NCBI GenBank assembly: GCA_036558305.1
Contig: DATBFX010000080.1
Span: 1 to 25,047, forward strand
Direction of reading: 5' to 3'
Origin: DATBFX01 sp036558305
Lineage (GTDB): Bacteria; Chloroflexota; Chloroflexia; Thermomicrobiales; UBA6265
DNA: 25,047 bases
Below are positions 1-7,468 of this stretch, one piece after another (position 1 is the first letter of the stretch; each line of letters opens with the position of its first letter). The notes under the pieces were generated by a model, which made no database searches, had not been told where the DNA came from, and saw nothing but the letters and a program-made list of their open reading frames with translations. The position numbers were made by a program, and so were the translations under genes.

Positions 1-369
1 GCCTTTTGGCATCTGGACGGCGGATGGGCCGAGAGCGACCGGCGTTCCGCGGTGGTTTTGCCGGGCAATTCGTCGCCAAACTGCCCTCGGGAAGGGCTCG
101 GGCACCGCGACGTTCACCTCCCGATCGGGAGCGGCAAGTAGCGCCTTGACGATCTGCGCAAATCCTCCCCGTTCGGCCGTTGTCGCGTTGGCGGCGACGA
201 CGATGATAGGGGAGGGAATCGACTGAGCCTCCCCGAGCCCCATCTCGGACATTGCCGAATCGACCGCGGCCCTGGCGGACTCCGCGACGACCACGAGAAC
301 CGGAATCATTCGCGGCACTTCGCCGCCGTCGGTGTTGGAGCTATCCAATGCGACATATCCCAAAAGCAC
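1..369 (-). CDS. hypothetical protein, partial (3' end beyond the left edge)
   Basis: An open minus-strand frame runs from a stop near 386 to the window edge. A GTG at 369 or an ATG at 309 could start it; a G-rich AGGGGG lies about 11 nt before the GTG. The translation alternates hydrophobic strands and helices (MIPVLVVVAESARAAVD, then SPIIVVAANATTAERGG, then EVNVAVPEPFPRAVWRRIA), which looks like an alpha/beta protein rather than a random shadow. Third codon positions are mostly G or C. I do not recognise the family and assign no function. It follows the MalG-like permease on the same strand, separated by a nearly G-free (plus strand) spacer. Long random open frames are common at this GC content, so its reality is uncertain. 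Confidence 0.4.
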   Translation of the reverse strand, partial: MLLGYVALDSSNTDGGEVPRMIPVLVVVAESARAAVDSAMSEMGLGEAQSIPSPIIVVAANATTAERGGFAQIVKALLAAPDREVNVAVPEPFPRAVWRRIARQNHRGTPVALGPSAVQMPKG

Positions 370-377
370 CCACTCAA

Positions 378-428
378 GGTCCCCCTACCAGCAACCCACC
401 ACACCCACCAAACACACTCTCACCTCAC
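378..428 (-). other. strand-biased G-tract spacer (possible G-quadruplex) after malG
   Basis: The plus strand here is almost free of G and rich in C and A. The minus strand, which is the transcript sense of both flanking genes, therefore carries GGTGGGTGTGGTGGG plus flanking GGGGG and GGGG runs. Such a tract could fold as a two-layer G-quadruplex in RNA or in the non-template DNA strand. It occupies the spacer after the malG stop codon and before the candidate start of the next minus-strand gene. A role in termination or expression is inference only. Confidence 0.3.
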
Positions 429-1381
429 CCCTTGACCGCACCCACCGCCAGTCCGGACACGATCCACCGCTGGAGCAGGAAAAACAGGATCACGATCGGG
501 ATCGTGATCAGGATCGCCATCGCCGCGAAATCGGACCAGGGCGTGTTGGACGAGTACTGACCCACCATCGACGACAACCCCATCGCCAGCGTGAACCGGT
601 TCGGATCGGTCAGGAACGTCCAGGCCAGGACGAACTCCGTCCAGGATGCCATGAATCCGAACAGGATCGTGATCGCGATCGCCGGCAGGATCAGCGGCAG
701 GATCACATCGATGAAGGCCCGATTCGGCCCCGCCCCGTCGACCAACGCCGCCTCTTCGAGATCGCGCGGCAACGTGTCGATGTACCCACGCAGATTCCAA
801 ATCGCGAAGGGAAGGGCACCGCTGATGTAGGCGATCGCCAATCCGAGCAGCGTGGTCCGCACGCTTTCGCCCGTGCCGGGGAGGTGAATCCGGCTCAGTA
901 GCACGAACAGCGGTGTGAGGGTCGCCACCTGCGGCAGCATCAGCACGGCGATGAAGGCGAAGAGGCCCCACTTGCGTCCGGGAAATCGCATCCGAGAAAA
1001 GGCGTAGGCGGCCGAGACCCCGATCACCGTCACCGCGACGCTGACGCCGACGGAGACCAGCAGACTGTTCCTCAGCATCGTCGAGAACATGACGTTGTTC
1101 GCCTGCGGTTCCGTCAGGACGCGCCTGAAGGCGTCGAGCGTCGCCCCGTTCGGGATCAGGTCCAACGAGGTCGGACGGGAGATGTTGCGGGGGTCGAGCG
1201 CCATCGAGACGACCCAGAGAATCGGGAAGAGCACGATAAACGCGATCACCACCAGCGCCACGTGGCACAAGACGTCCTCGATCAGGGGGCCGCGTGGCCG
1301 CTTCGTCTCCACCCGGGCACGGCTGCCGGCGGCGCTCACCGGCACCGTGATCGATTGGCGGACCGCTTCGCCCTTAAGCAT
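425..1381 (-). CDS. carbohydrate ABC transporter permease, MalG-like
   Basis: Inner-membrane subunit of a binding-protein-dependent sugar importer (318 aa, usual for the family). After a roughly 30-residue cytosolic leader the first membrane helix is HVALVVIAFIVLFPILWVVS. The family's EAA loop, which contacts the ATPase, is visible as LEEAALVDGAGPNRAFIDVI followed by LPLILPAI. The C-terminus ends in QRWIVSGLAVGAVKG, very close to the usual MalG-type QRW(F/I)VxGLxxGAVKG ending. The ATG at 1381 overlaps the end of the upstream MalF-like gene (stop at 1374) by 8 bp, so the two are probably translationally coupled. The substrate cannot be read from the sequence. Family assignment is firm; the maltose gene names indicate homology only. 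Confidence 0.95.
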   Translation of the reverse strand: MLKGEAVRQSITVPVSAAGSRARVETKRPRGPLIEDVLCHVALVVIAFIVLFPILWVVSMALDPRNISRPTSLDLIPNGATLDAFRRVLTEPQANNVMFSTMLRNSLLVSVGVSVAVTVIGVSAAYAFSRMRFPGRKWGLFAFIAVLMLPQVATLTPLFVLLSRIHLPGTGESVRTTLLGLAIAYISGALPFAIWNLRGYIDTLPRDLEEAALVDGAGPNRAFIDVILPLILPAIAITILFGFMASWTEFVLAWTFLTDPNRFTLAMGLSSMVGQYSSNTPWSDFAAMAILITIPIVILFFLLQRWIVSGLAVGAVKG

Positions 1382-2384
1382 CGGACCACCCCTCCAGTCC
1401 CCGTACGACCCGGTTCTGCGCCAGCGTGATCACCAGCAGGATGAAGAAGACGAGGACGCTGAACGCGGCGGCGACGCCGTAGAGTCCACCCGGGTTGACG
1501 AGTTTGAACGCCTGCGTCACCAGGATCTCGGTTTTGCCGAGGGGACCGCCGTTGGAGATGAAGTAGATCACGTTGAACTGGTTGAAGGTCAGGATCGTCC
1601 CGTACATGATTGCCGGCACCATCGCCGGTCGCAGCAGGGGAATGGTGATGTCGCGGAGTTGCTGCGTTCTGGTCGCGCCATCGACCCGCGCCGCCTCGTA
1701 GAGATCGGCCGGTATCGATTGCAGCGCCGCGGTGGCGACGACCATCATGAACGGCCAGCCGAGCCAGACGTTCGCCATCAGCACCGCGAAATAGGAGAGC
1801 GGCAAAAAGGGGAGGAAGGAGATCGGCGGGTCGGTTTGGCCGAGCCAATCGATGTTGTGTGGCAGCCCAAGCTCGGCCAGCAGGAGGTTGATCGCCCCGA
1901 ACTGGGTGTCGAACATGTTGCGCCAGATCGTCGAGACGACCAGCGGTGGCATCGCCCAGGGAATCACGTAGATCGCCCGGAACAGACGGCGCCCGACGAC
2001 GCGCCGGCGGTTGAGCAAGAGGGCAATCGCCACCCCGATCACGACGTGGCAGACCACGTTGGTGATCGTCCAGGTAATGTTGAACCCGAGGATCCGCCAG
2101 AAGTTGAAGTCCGTCAGCGGCAGGTCGCCGCGGAGAATCCGCTCGTAGTTGCGGAACCAGATCCAGTCGGGCGGCTTCCCCCGCAGGTTCTTCAGACCGT
2201 AGTTGGTGAAGCTGAGGTAGAGCTCGTAGAGAATCGGGTAGACGGTGATGACCGCCAGGATCACCGCCGCCGGCGCGATGTACAGATAGGGCAGCCGGTA
2301 GCGGGCAAACCACGACTTGCCGGCACCGACCGCGGTCGCCTCGACCGGCCCCTCCCCCGTCAGCCGCTTCGCACCCGTCGCCAT
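1374..2384 (-). CDS. carbohydrate ABC transporter permease, MalF-like
   Basis: Second membrane subunit of the sugar importer, 336 aa, the usual length for short MalF/UgpA-type permeases without the large periplasmic insert. Membrane segments begin at about residue 32 (LYIAPAAVILAVITVYPILY) and alternate through the protein. The EAA loop is present as LYEAARVDGATRTQQLRDIT followed by IPLLRP. A family-typical AIYVIPWAMPPLVVSTIWRN segment follows the second helical hairpin. The start at 2384 has only a weak G-rich ribosome site and lies 19 nt below a long hairpin repeat (2403-2463), so its translation may be limited compared with the binding protein just upstream. It forms the transmembrane pore with the downstream MalG-like subunit. 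Confidence 0.95.
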   Translation of the reverse strand: MATGAKRLTGEGPVEATAVGAGKSWFARYRLPYLYIAPAAVILAVITVYPILYELYLSFTNYGLKNLRGKPPDWIWFRNYERILRGDLPLTDFNFWRILGFNITWTITNVVCHVVIGVAIALLLNRRRVVGRRLFRAIYVIPWAMPPLVVSTIWRNMFDTQFGAINLLLAELGLPHNIDWLGQTDPPISFLPFLPLSYFAVLMANVWLGWPFMMVVATAALQSIPADLYEAARVDGATRTQQLRDITIPLLRPAMVPAIMYGTILTFNQFNVIYFISNGGPLGKTEILVTQAFKLVNPGGLYGVAAAFSVLVFFILLVITLAQNRVVRGLEGWSDA

Positions 2385-2402
2385 ACCGACGCCCCGCCAC
2401 GA

Positions 2403-2463
2403 GGCGTTAGGCGTTAGGCGTTAGGGGCACGGAGCGAATCCCTAACACCTAACGCCTAGCGCC
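2403..2463. repeat. heptamer-repeat hairpin between binding-protein and MalF genes
   Basis: The left arm (2403-2426) contains three tandem copies of the heptamer GTTAGGC/GTTAGGG. The right arm (2440-2463) is its reverse complement, with two differences over 24 bp. The 13-nt loop is 2427-2439. In minus-strand RNA this makes a very stable stem starting 4 nt after the binding-protein stop codon (2468-2470) and ending shortly before the MalF start. It could protect the upstream message from 3' decay or attenuate read-through. In E. coli the malE-malF gap holds REP sequences, so position and possible role are comparable, but the sequence is unrelated. Confidence 0.85.
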
Positions 2464-2467
2464 TTCG

Positions 2468-3712
2468 TCACGCTCCCGACGATTCGATCGCCTTGTTGAT
2501 CTTGTCCTGGGCTTCGGCGGCGGCCTGTTCAGGCGTCGAGCTGCCCGTCAGCACCTTGGTGATCATGTCGCCGGCCGGGGTCCAGACCTGACCCATCTCC
2601 GGGATCGTCGGCGTCGGCGTCGCGTTTTGGCCCTGCTGGACGAATGCCGCCGCGATCGGGTCGGCGGACACGTCGACGCCGGTGTGGGCCGGCAGGTGAC
2701 CGGCCTTTTCGGCGAGGAATTTCTCGGAGTCGGGACCGGTGAACCACTTGGCGAATTCGACGGCCAGCTTCGCCTGGTCGTCGTCGGCGTTGGCGCTGAC
2801 CATGATGTGCTTGAGACCGAGGAACGGTTTGGGCGTCGCGTCGTTCGCCTCGCTGATCGTCGGCAACGGGGCGACCCCGAGGTTGTCGGCGCCGATCGCC
2901 TTGGCGGCGTCAGCGGTGAACCAGGGACCGTTGACGACCATCGCCGCCTTGCCGGTTTTGAACAGCGACGTCATCGCGTTGTCGTCGTCCTTGGCCCAAT
3001 AACCCGGTTTGCCGGCCAGATTCTTGATCCAGTTCAGGAACGCGACCGTCTCCGGCGAGTTCAGCGCGCTCTTGTTCTGATCGTCGAACAACTTGGCGCC
3101 GAACCCGAAGAGGAAGCCGGCGCTGTGGTAGAACCCGGCGCGGAGCGCCAGACCGTACGTGTCCGGTTTGCCCTGCGCGATCTGTGCCGCCACCTGATCC
3201 ATCTCGGCGGTCGTCTTCGGCGGTTCGGGGACCATCGTCTTGTTGTAGAACAGGGCAACGGTCTCGAAACTCTCGGGCAGACCGTAGAGCTTGCCGTCGT
3301 AGCGGAGACCGTCGACGGTGGCCGGGATGTAGCCGCCGAGCGCCGTCGCATCGACCAGATCGTCGAGCGGGCGGATCAGTTCGGCGGTCGCCAACTCGCC
3401 GACCCAGTCGGCCGGACCGATCAGGAGGTCGGGGCCGCCGCCGGTGGCCGCTTCGGTCTGGTACTTGTTCTTGAGTTGGTCGAACGGGACGGCGAGGGTC
3501 GTGATCTTGACGTTGGGGTGGGCGGCCTGCCAGGCCGGCAACACGTCGTTGTTGAGCGTGTCGGCCTCGGCCCCGGTCCAACCGTGCCAGAGGGTCAGCT
3601 CGCCCTTCAGATCGTCTTGTGCCCGCGCCGTCGACAGCCCGCTCGCCGCCATCGCGACGAGGAAGAACGACAGCACAGACGCGAGAAGACGGGGCCACCG
3701 CTTCCGATCCAT
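2468..3712 (-). CDS. extracellular sugar-binding protein of an ABC transporter (MalE/UgpB-like)
   Basis: Solute-binding component that captures a sugar or polyol outside the membrane and delivers it to the two permeases downstream. I chose the ATG at 3712 (414 aa) because GGAGGGG lies 5-6 nt upstream and because a signal peptide starts there: MDRKRWPR, then a hydrophobic core LLASVLSFFLVAMAASGL, and a probable cleavage after TARA. The mature part opens with GELTLWHGWTGAEADTLN, the classic family-1 extracellular binding-protein start. Further family-like stretches are YGLPESFETVALFYNKTMV and GKAAMVVNGPWFTADA. An upstream in-frame ATG at 3826 would add 38 residues that hide the signal peptide and is rejected. 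There is no lipobox cysteine, so it is probably released or held by the permeases. It heads the transporter operon. Confidence 0.95.
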   Translation of the reverse strand: MDRKRWPRLLASVLSFFLVAMAASGLSTARAQDDLKGELTLWHGWTGAEADTLNNDVLPAWQAAHPNVKITTLAVPFDQLKNKYQTEAATGGGPDLLIGPADWVGELATAELIRPLDDLVDATALGGYIPATVDGLRYDGKLYGLPESFETVALFYNKTMVPEPPKTTAEMDQVAAQIAQGKPDTYGLALRAGFYHSAGFLFGFGAKLFDDQNKSALNSPETVAFLNWIKNLAGKPGYWAKDDDNAMTSLFKTGKAAMVVNGPWFTADAAKAIGADNLGVAPLPTISEANDATPKPFLGLKHIMVSANADDDQAKLAVEFAKWFTGPDSEKFLAEKAGHLPAHTGVDVSADPIAAAFVQQGQNATPTPTIPEMGQVWTPAGDMITKVLTGSSTPEQAAAEAQDKINKAIESSGA

Positions 3713-3920
3713 CTCATCCCCTCCGCGGCCATTTCGTCGACCGCCGACGTGTCCGAGACCGACATCGTACCCAAGAGCTCTGTATCGACTTTCCGGGTCC
3801 GGCGAACGTGGCTCACGTGCCACCAAGGTGTCGGCAATCCTACTGCCTTCAAGGCATTCTCGCTACGAGCTGACCCGGAGATTGGCTACATAGGGATATG
3901 TCGTTCGGACGCCGCCCCGC
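3713..3920 (-). promoter_or_regulatory. upstream region of the sugar ABC operon with several dyads
   Basis: This gap must carry the promoter of the binding-protein operon, although I see no convincing -35/-10 pair. It holds several compact inverted repeats that could be repressor sites: TGGCTCACGTGCCA at 3809-3822 (CACGTG core), CACCAAGGTG at 3821-3830 immediately beside it, and the perfect odd palindrome TGCCTTCAAGGCA at 3844-3856. LacI-type regulators commonly act on such sites upstream of sugar ABC operons. No regulator gene of that type is in the window. Operator function is inference. Confidence 0.4.
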
Positions 3921-3950
3921 CCGCTTCTCACCGCTTCTCAGGCGTTCTCA
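3921..3950. repeat. three tandem decamers overlapping the MFS stop codon
   Basis: Three consecutive 10-mers read CCGCTTCTCA, CCGCTTCTCA and GGCGTTCTCA. On the minus strand each begins TGAGAA, and the last block contains the stop codon of the MFS gene (3948-3950). Because the period is 10, the successive TGA triplets fall in all three reading frames, so any frame that enters from the MFS gene is stopped. Confidence 0.7.
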
Positions 3951-5312
3951 GTCGATCTTCCTCACCGGCGTGAACCGCCACAGTACCGGCACGTACGCCA
4001 TCACCAGGCAACCGTTGATCGCCAGCGCCGTCGCAACGCCGTAGCGATTGGCAAGCAACCCGGCTTCCAGCGCGCCGATCGGCGTCAATCCCCAGAACAT
4101 CGAGTAGACCGCGAGCACCCGACCGCGATAGTTCTCGTCGACGTTGGTCTGGAGCAGCGTGTCGTTCATCGTGCCGTAGAAGGCGACGACGAAGCCGAGG
4201 CAGAAGATGATCGCCAACGACAGGTAGACGTTGCGCGAGAGCGCGAAACAGACGACCGCCAACCCGAACCCGCCGACACCCGCGATCACCAGACGGCCGC
4301 GGTGCCGCATGCGCGCCAGAAATGCCACCAACGTCGTCCCGAGGAGCGATCCCACGCCATTCGCCGCTAGCAGCACCCCGAGTCCGCGCCCGCCCAACCC
4401 GAGCACGTCCTTGGCAACCGCCGGCGCCAGCGTAAAGTAGGAAATCCCGAACATGAGCGGGACGATGTCGATCGAGAGGAGTCCGCGGATGGTCGGCGTG
4501 CGCCAGATGTAGCGGTAGCCGTCGAGCAGGTTCTGGAGCGGTCGCTCCGCCGCCCGCGCCACCGGTTGGGCGATGTCGATCGTCAGCGTCGCCAGGACCA
4601 CCACGAACGGGAGATAGGTCAGGGCGTTGAGGTAGAAGCAGGCGGCGACCCCGACCGTGCCGATCAGGACACCGCCGACGACCGGTCCGACGATCCGCGA
4701 ACCGTTGAACGCGGCCGCGTTGAGCGCCACCGCGCTCTGCAACTCCCGCCGCGGCACCAGCGACGGCACCAACGAGAGGCGGGCCGGCCAATCGAAGGCG
4801 GAGGCGGCCCCGGCGACGGCGGCGATGACCATGATCTGCCAGACGCGAATCCGATCGGTCGCCACGAGCGTTGCAAGGAGTAGCATCGCCGCGCAGACGA
4901 CGACCTGCACCCCGATCAAGACCCGGCGGCGATCGACCCGATCCAGCACGGCGCCGGCAACGGGGGAGAACACCAGCACCGGCGCCGCCTGGCAGAAACT
5001 GACCAGACCGAGCAGAAAGCGGTCCTCGGTCAGGTCGTAGACCAACCACCCCTGGGCAGTGATCCGCACCCAGACCCCGGTCAGGGAGAGGCAGATGGTC
5101 GACCAGAAGAGGAGAAACGGCCGCGACCGGAATGCAGCGAACGCCCCAACCGCCTGTCCCGTCTCCGCCTTCTCGACGGGCGGGAGGGAACGAATCGATC
5201 CCGCCTGCTCGCCGCCTTGCCGCTCCGCCTCCTTCACCGGCGCGCTCAACGCGACACCCCCCACCGGCGGCCCCCGCCAGCCGCGACCATGCCTTCTCCT
5301 TGCGCGTCTCAT
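3948..5312 (-). CDS. MFS exporter, EntS/MFS_3-like
   Basis: Predicted 12-helix major facilitator protein of about 454 aa, resembling enterobactin-exporter-type (EntS, TIGR00900/MFS_3) transporters that expel small molecules by proton exchange. The membrane part opens with FRSRPFLLFWSTICLSLTG and contains the loop motif DRVDRRRVLIG (MFS motif A form). A family-typical FDWPARLSLVPSLVPRRELQ follows helix 4, then SAVALNAAAFNGSRIVGP. The second half has NVDENYRGRVLAVYSMFWG, also typical. The start is uncertain: ATG 5312 lacks a clear ribosome site and would give a roughly 70-residue low-complexity leader. A later start nearer the first helix is possible. Substrate is unknown. It stands alone, divergent from the VanW gene. 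Confidence 0.85.
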   Translation of the reverse strand: MRRARRRHGRGWRGPPVGGVALSAPVKEAERQGGEQAGSIRSLPPVEKAETGQAVGAFAAFRSRPFLLFWSTICLSLTGVWVRITAQGWLVYDLTEDRFLLGLVSFCQAAPVLVFSPVAGAVLDRVDRRRVLIGVQVVVCAAMLLLATLVATDRIRVWQIMVIAAVAGAASAFDWPARLSLVPSLVPRRELQSAVALNAAAFNGSRIVGPVVGGVLIGTVGVAACFYLNALTYLPFVVVLATLTIDIAQPVARAAERPLQNLLDGYRYIWRTPTIRGLLSIDIVPLMFGISYFTLAPAVAKDVLGLGGRGLGVLLAANGVGSLLGTTLVAFLARMRHRGRLVIAGVGGFGLAVVCFALSRNVYLSLAIIFCLGFVVAFYGTMNDTLLQTNVDENYRGRVLAVYSMFWGLTPIGALEAGLLANRYGVATALAINGCLVMAYVPVLWRFTPVRKID

Positions 5313-5488
5313 GCCCGCACATGAGACAATTCGGCCCAGGGTCCACGCCGCGGATCGCTTGTCCGTGCGGATGGCGGATGGTACGCTACCGTACGTACAA
5401 GGGCAATCGGCGATGGCAGCAGGGATTTCGCCGGGACCGGCCCGTCTCGGAAATTCCTGCCTCGAGTTCTGACGTCGTGGGGGACCGC

Positions 5489-7468
5489 GTGCACGCAAAG
5501 ACCACTCGCGCGCTCTGGTCGGCCACCCGCTCCCGCCCCGGTGTCAGGCTGTCCCGCCGTCTCGCGGCCCGACCGCCCAACCGCGTCGACCAGGCACAAA
5601 CCGCCCAAACCGGCGGCGAAGCGACCGCCGCGACGCCCCGTACCCGCGTGCCACGCACGGGCGCGCAGACCCGGCCGCTTCCGATCGGCCGGCGCGGATT
5701 CTACGTCATCCTCGCCTTCGTCCTGGCGCTCGGGTTCTTCTCGATCGGCCGGTTATCCGTCCGCGGTGAGGTCTATCCGGGTGTCGGTATCTCCGGCGTA
5801 CCGCTCGGTGGGTTGACCGCGATCGAGGCCCGCCAGCGGCTTGGCGACCGCATCACCGCGCTCGAACAGACCAGGGTCACCCTCTCGTACGACGGCCACA
5901 CCTCGACGCGGTCACTCGCCGAATTGGGCCTCACGTTCGACCTCGATGCCTCGGTCCGCGGCGCGATCGGCTACGGGCGGCGCGACCACGTCGTCTCGTC
6001 CCTGCTCCGCCCCCTCGGCGTCGCGGCCGGTCCGGTCGAGGTGCCACCCGCGATCCGCTTCGATCGACCCACCTTCGAGCAGACGCTGCTCGACTTCGCG
6101 CGGGAGATCGACCTCGCGCCCGTGGACGCCGCGATCACCTTCGACGCCGCTGCGCCGAGGTTGACGGAGGGGCGCGACGGCCGGGTGTTCGACGCATCGA
6201 GTGCCCAACGGGAACTCCTCGGGCAGATCGAAACGGCGACGGCACCGACGCTGACATTGACCGCCCTCCCGCAATCACCGGCGGTCCGTGCCGCCGATCT
6301 GGCCCCGCTCGTACCGAACCTCGCGCAGGCGCTGACCGAACCCCTCATCTTCGCCGACGGCGATCGCCGGTGGTCGCTGGCGGTCGCCGATCTGGCCGGC
6401 CTGATCCGGATCACCCCGCCGCACGACGGCCAACCCGCGACGGCGACCCTCGATCCCGCGGCCGTTCGTGCCCTCGGCGAACGCCTCGCCGGCGACATCG
6501 ATCGCGGGTCGGTCGAGGCGAGCATCGACCAGAGCGGCGACGTACCGCGCTTGATTGCCGCCTCGCCCGGCAAGACGGTCCGCATCGACGACTTCGTGGC
6601 CGCGGTACAGTCGGCCTTCGCCACCGGGCAGCACGAGGTCGCGATCCCAATCGACCAGACGACGCCAACCTCGACGACCGAGACGTTCCTGACCGGTCTC
6701 GGGATCACCGACCGGCTGGCCACCGGGACGTCGGACTTCGCCGGTTCCGAACCGGGGCGGGCGACCAACGTCGTCGTCGCGGCGAAGCTGGTCGACGGCG
6801 TGATGATTCCGCCCCACGGCACGTTCTCGTTCAACCACGCGATCGGCGAGATCAACGCGACGCCCGGTTTCGTGCCGGCCGGCGCCAGCGAGAACGGCAT
6901 CGCCGGCACCGCCGTCGGCGGCGGCGTCTGCCAGGTGACGACGACGGTCTTCCGCGCCGCCCTGAAAGCCGGACTGCCGATCACCGAATGGTGGCCGCAC
7001 GCCTACCGCAACATCTACTACGAACAGGGCGGTTGGGCGCCGGGCTTCGACGCCTCCGTCCAACAACCGGACGACGATCCCTTCAACGGCAGCGACTTCG
7101 TCTTCGCCAACCCGACCGATCACTGGTTGCTGGTGCGCGCCGACATCACCGACGAGACGAAATTGAGCGTCGAGCTCTACGGCGCCCCGACCGGCTACCG
7201 GGTCGAGATCGGCGACCCGATCGATACGGACGAGGTCTCCGCGGCCGGATCGCCCAGCCAGGAGTCCGTCGATCCGACCCTCCCGGCGGGGACGGTCGAC
7301 CTCGTCCAACCGGCGCGGGATGGGATGACGACGACCGTCGTCCGCCACGTCTACGACGCCAGCGGCAGCGAGATCTCGACCGACAGCTTCGTCTCCAACT
7401 ACGAACCGCAGGGCCCCAGTTACCGGGTCAGCCCCGACATGGCGGACACCACCGCCGCCGGCCAATGA
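5489..7468 (+). CDS. membrane-anchored VanW family protein with peptidoglycan-binding-like domains
   Basis: About 659 aa. A basic, proline-rich cytosolic leader of about 65 residues precedes a single signal-anchor helix (residues about 71-88, FYVILAFVLALGFFSIG), so the rest lies outside the membrane. Residues about 100-400 match the PG_binding_4-type repeats usual before VanW domains (VYPGVGISGVPLGGLTAIEA is a typical opening). The VanW domain is at about 415-565: GRATNVVVAAKLVDG, GTFSFNHAIGE, and the invariant GGGVCQVTTTVFRAAL. VanW occurs in some vancomycin-resistance clusters, but its biochemical role is unsettled and it is widespread in Chloroflexota and Firmicutes; nothing here indicates resistance. 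GTG 5489 is chosen for its GGGGGA ribosome site; the frame is open further upstream to 5132. The stop overlaps the next gene's ATG. Confidence 0.85.
   Translation: MHAKTTRALWSATRSRPGVRLSRRLAARPPNRVDQAQTAQTGGEATAATPRTRVPRTGAQTRPLPIGRRGFYVILAFVLALGFFSIGRLSVRGEVYPGVGISGVPLGGLTAIEARQRLGDRITALEQTRVTLSYDGHTSTRSLAELGLTFDLDASVRGAIGYGRRDHVVSSLLRPLGVAAGPVEVPPAIRFDRPTFEQTLLDFAREIDLAPVDAAITFDAAAPRLTEGRDGRVFDASSAQRELLGQIETATAPTLTLTALPQSPAVRAADLAPLVPNLAQALTEPLIFADGDRRWSLAVADLAGLIRITPPHDGQPATATLDPAAVRALGERLAGDIDRGSVEASIDQSGDVPRLIAASPGKTVRIDDFVAAVQSAFATGQHEVAIPIDQTTPTSTTETFLTGLGITDRLATGTSDFAGSEPGRATNVVVAAKLVDGVMIPPHGTFSFNHAIGEINATPGFVPAGASENGIAGTAVGGGVCQVTTTVFRAALKAGLPITEWWPHAYRNIYYEQGGWAPGFDASVQQPDDDPFNGSDFVFANPTDHWLLVRADITDETKLSVELYGAPTGYRVEIGDPIDTDEVSAAGSPSQESVDPTLPAGTVDLVQPARDGMTTTVVRHVYDASGSEISTDSFVSNYEPQGPSYRVSPDMADTTAAGQ

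Noticed and set aside
1..150. A plus-strand open frame at the left edge (about 46 codons to a TAG near 138)
   Set aside because: It is short and polar without a recognisable motif; the minus-strand frame there has better protein-like character.
5132..5488. An N-terminal extension of the VanW protein by 119 residues
   Set aside because: It overlaps the MFS gene on the other strand and is low-complexity; GTG 5489 has a ribosome site and gives a sensible signal-anchor protein.
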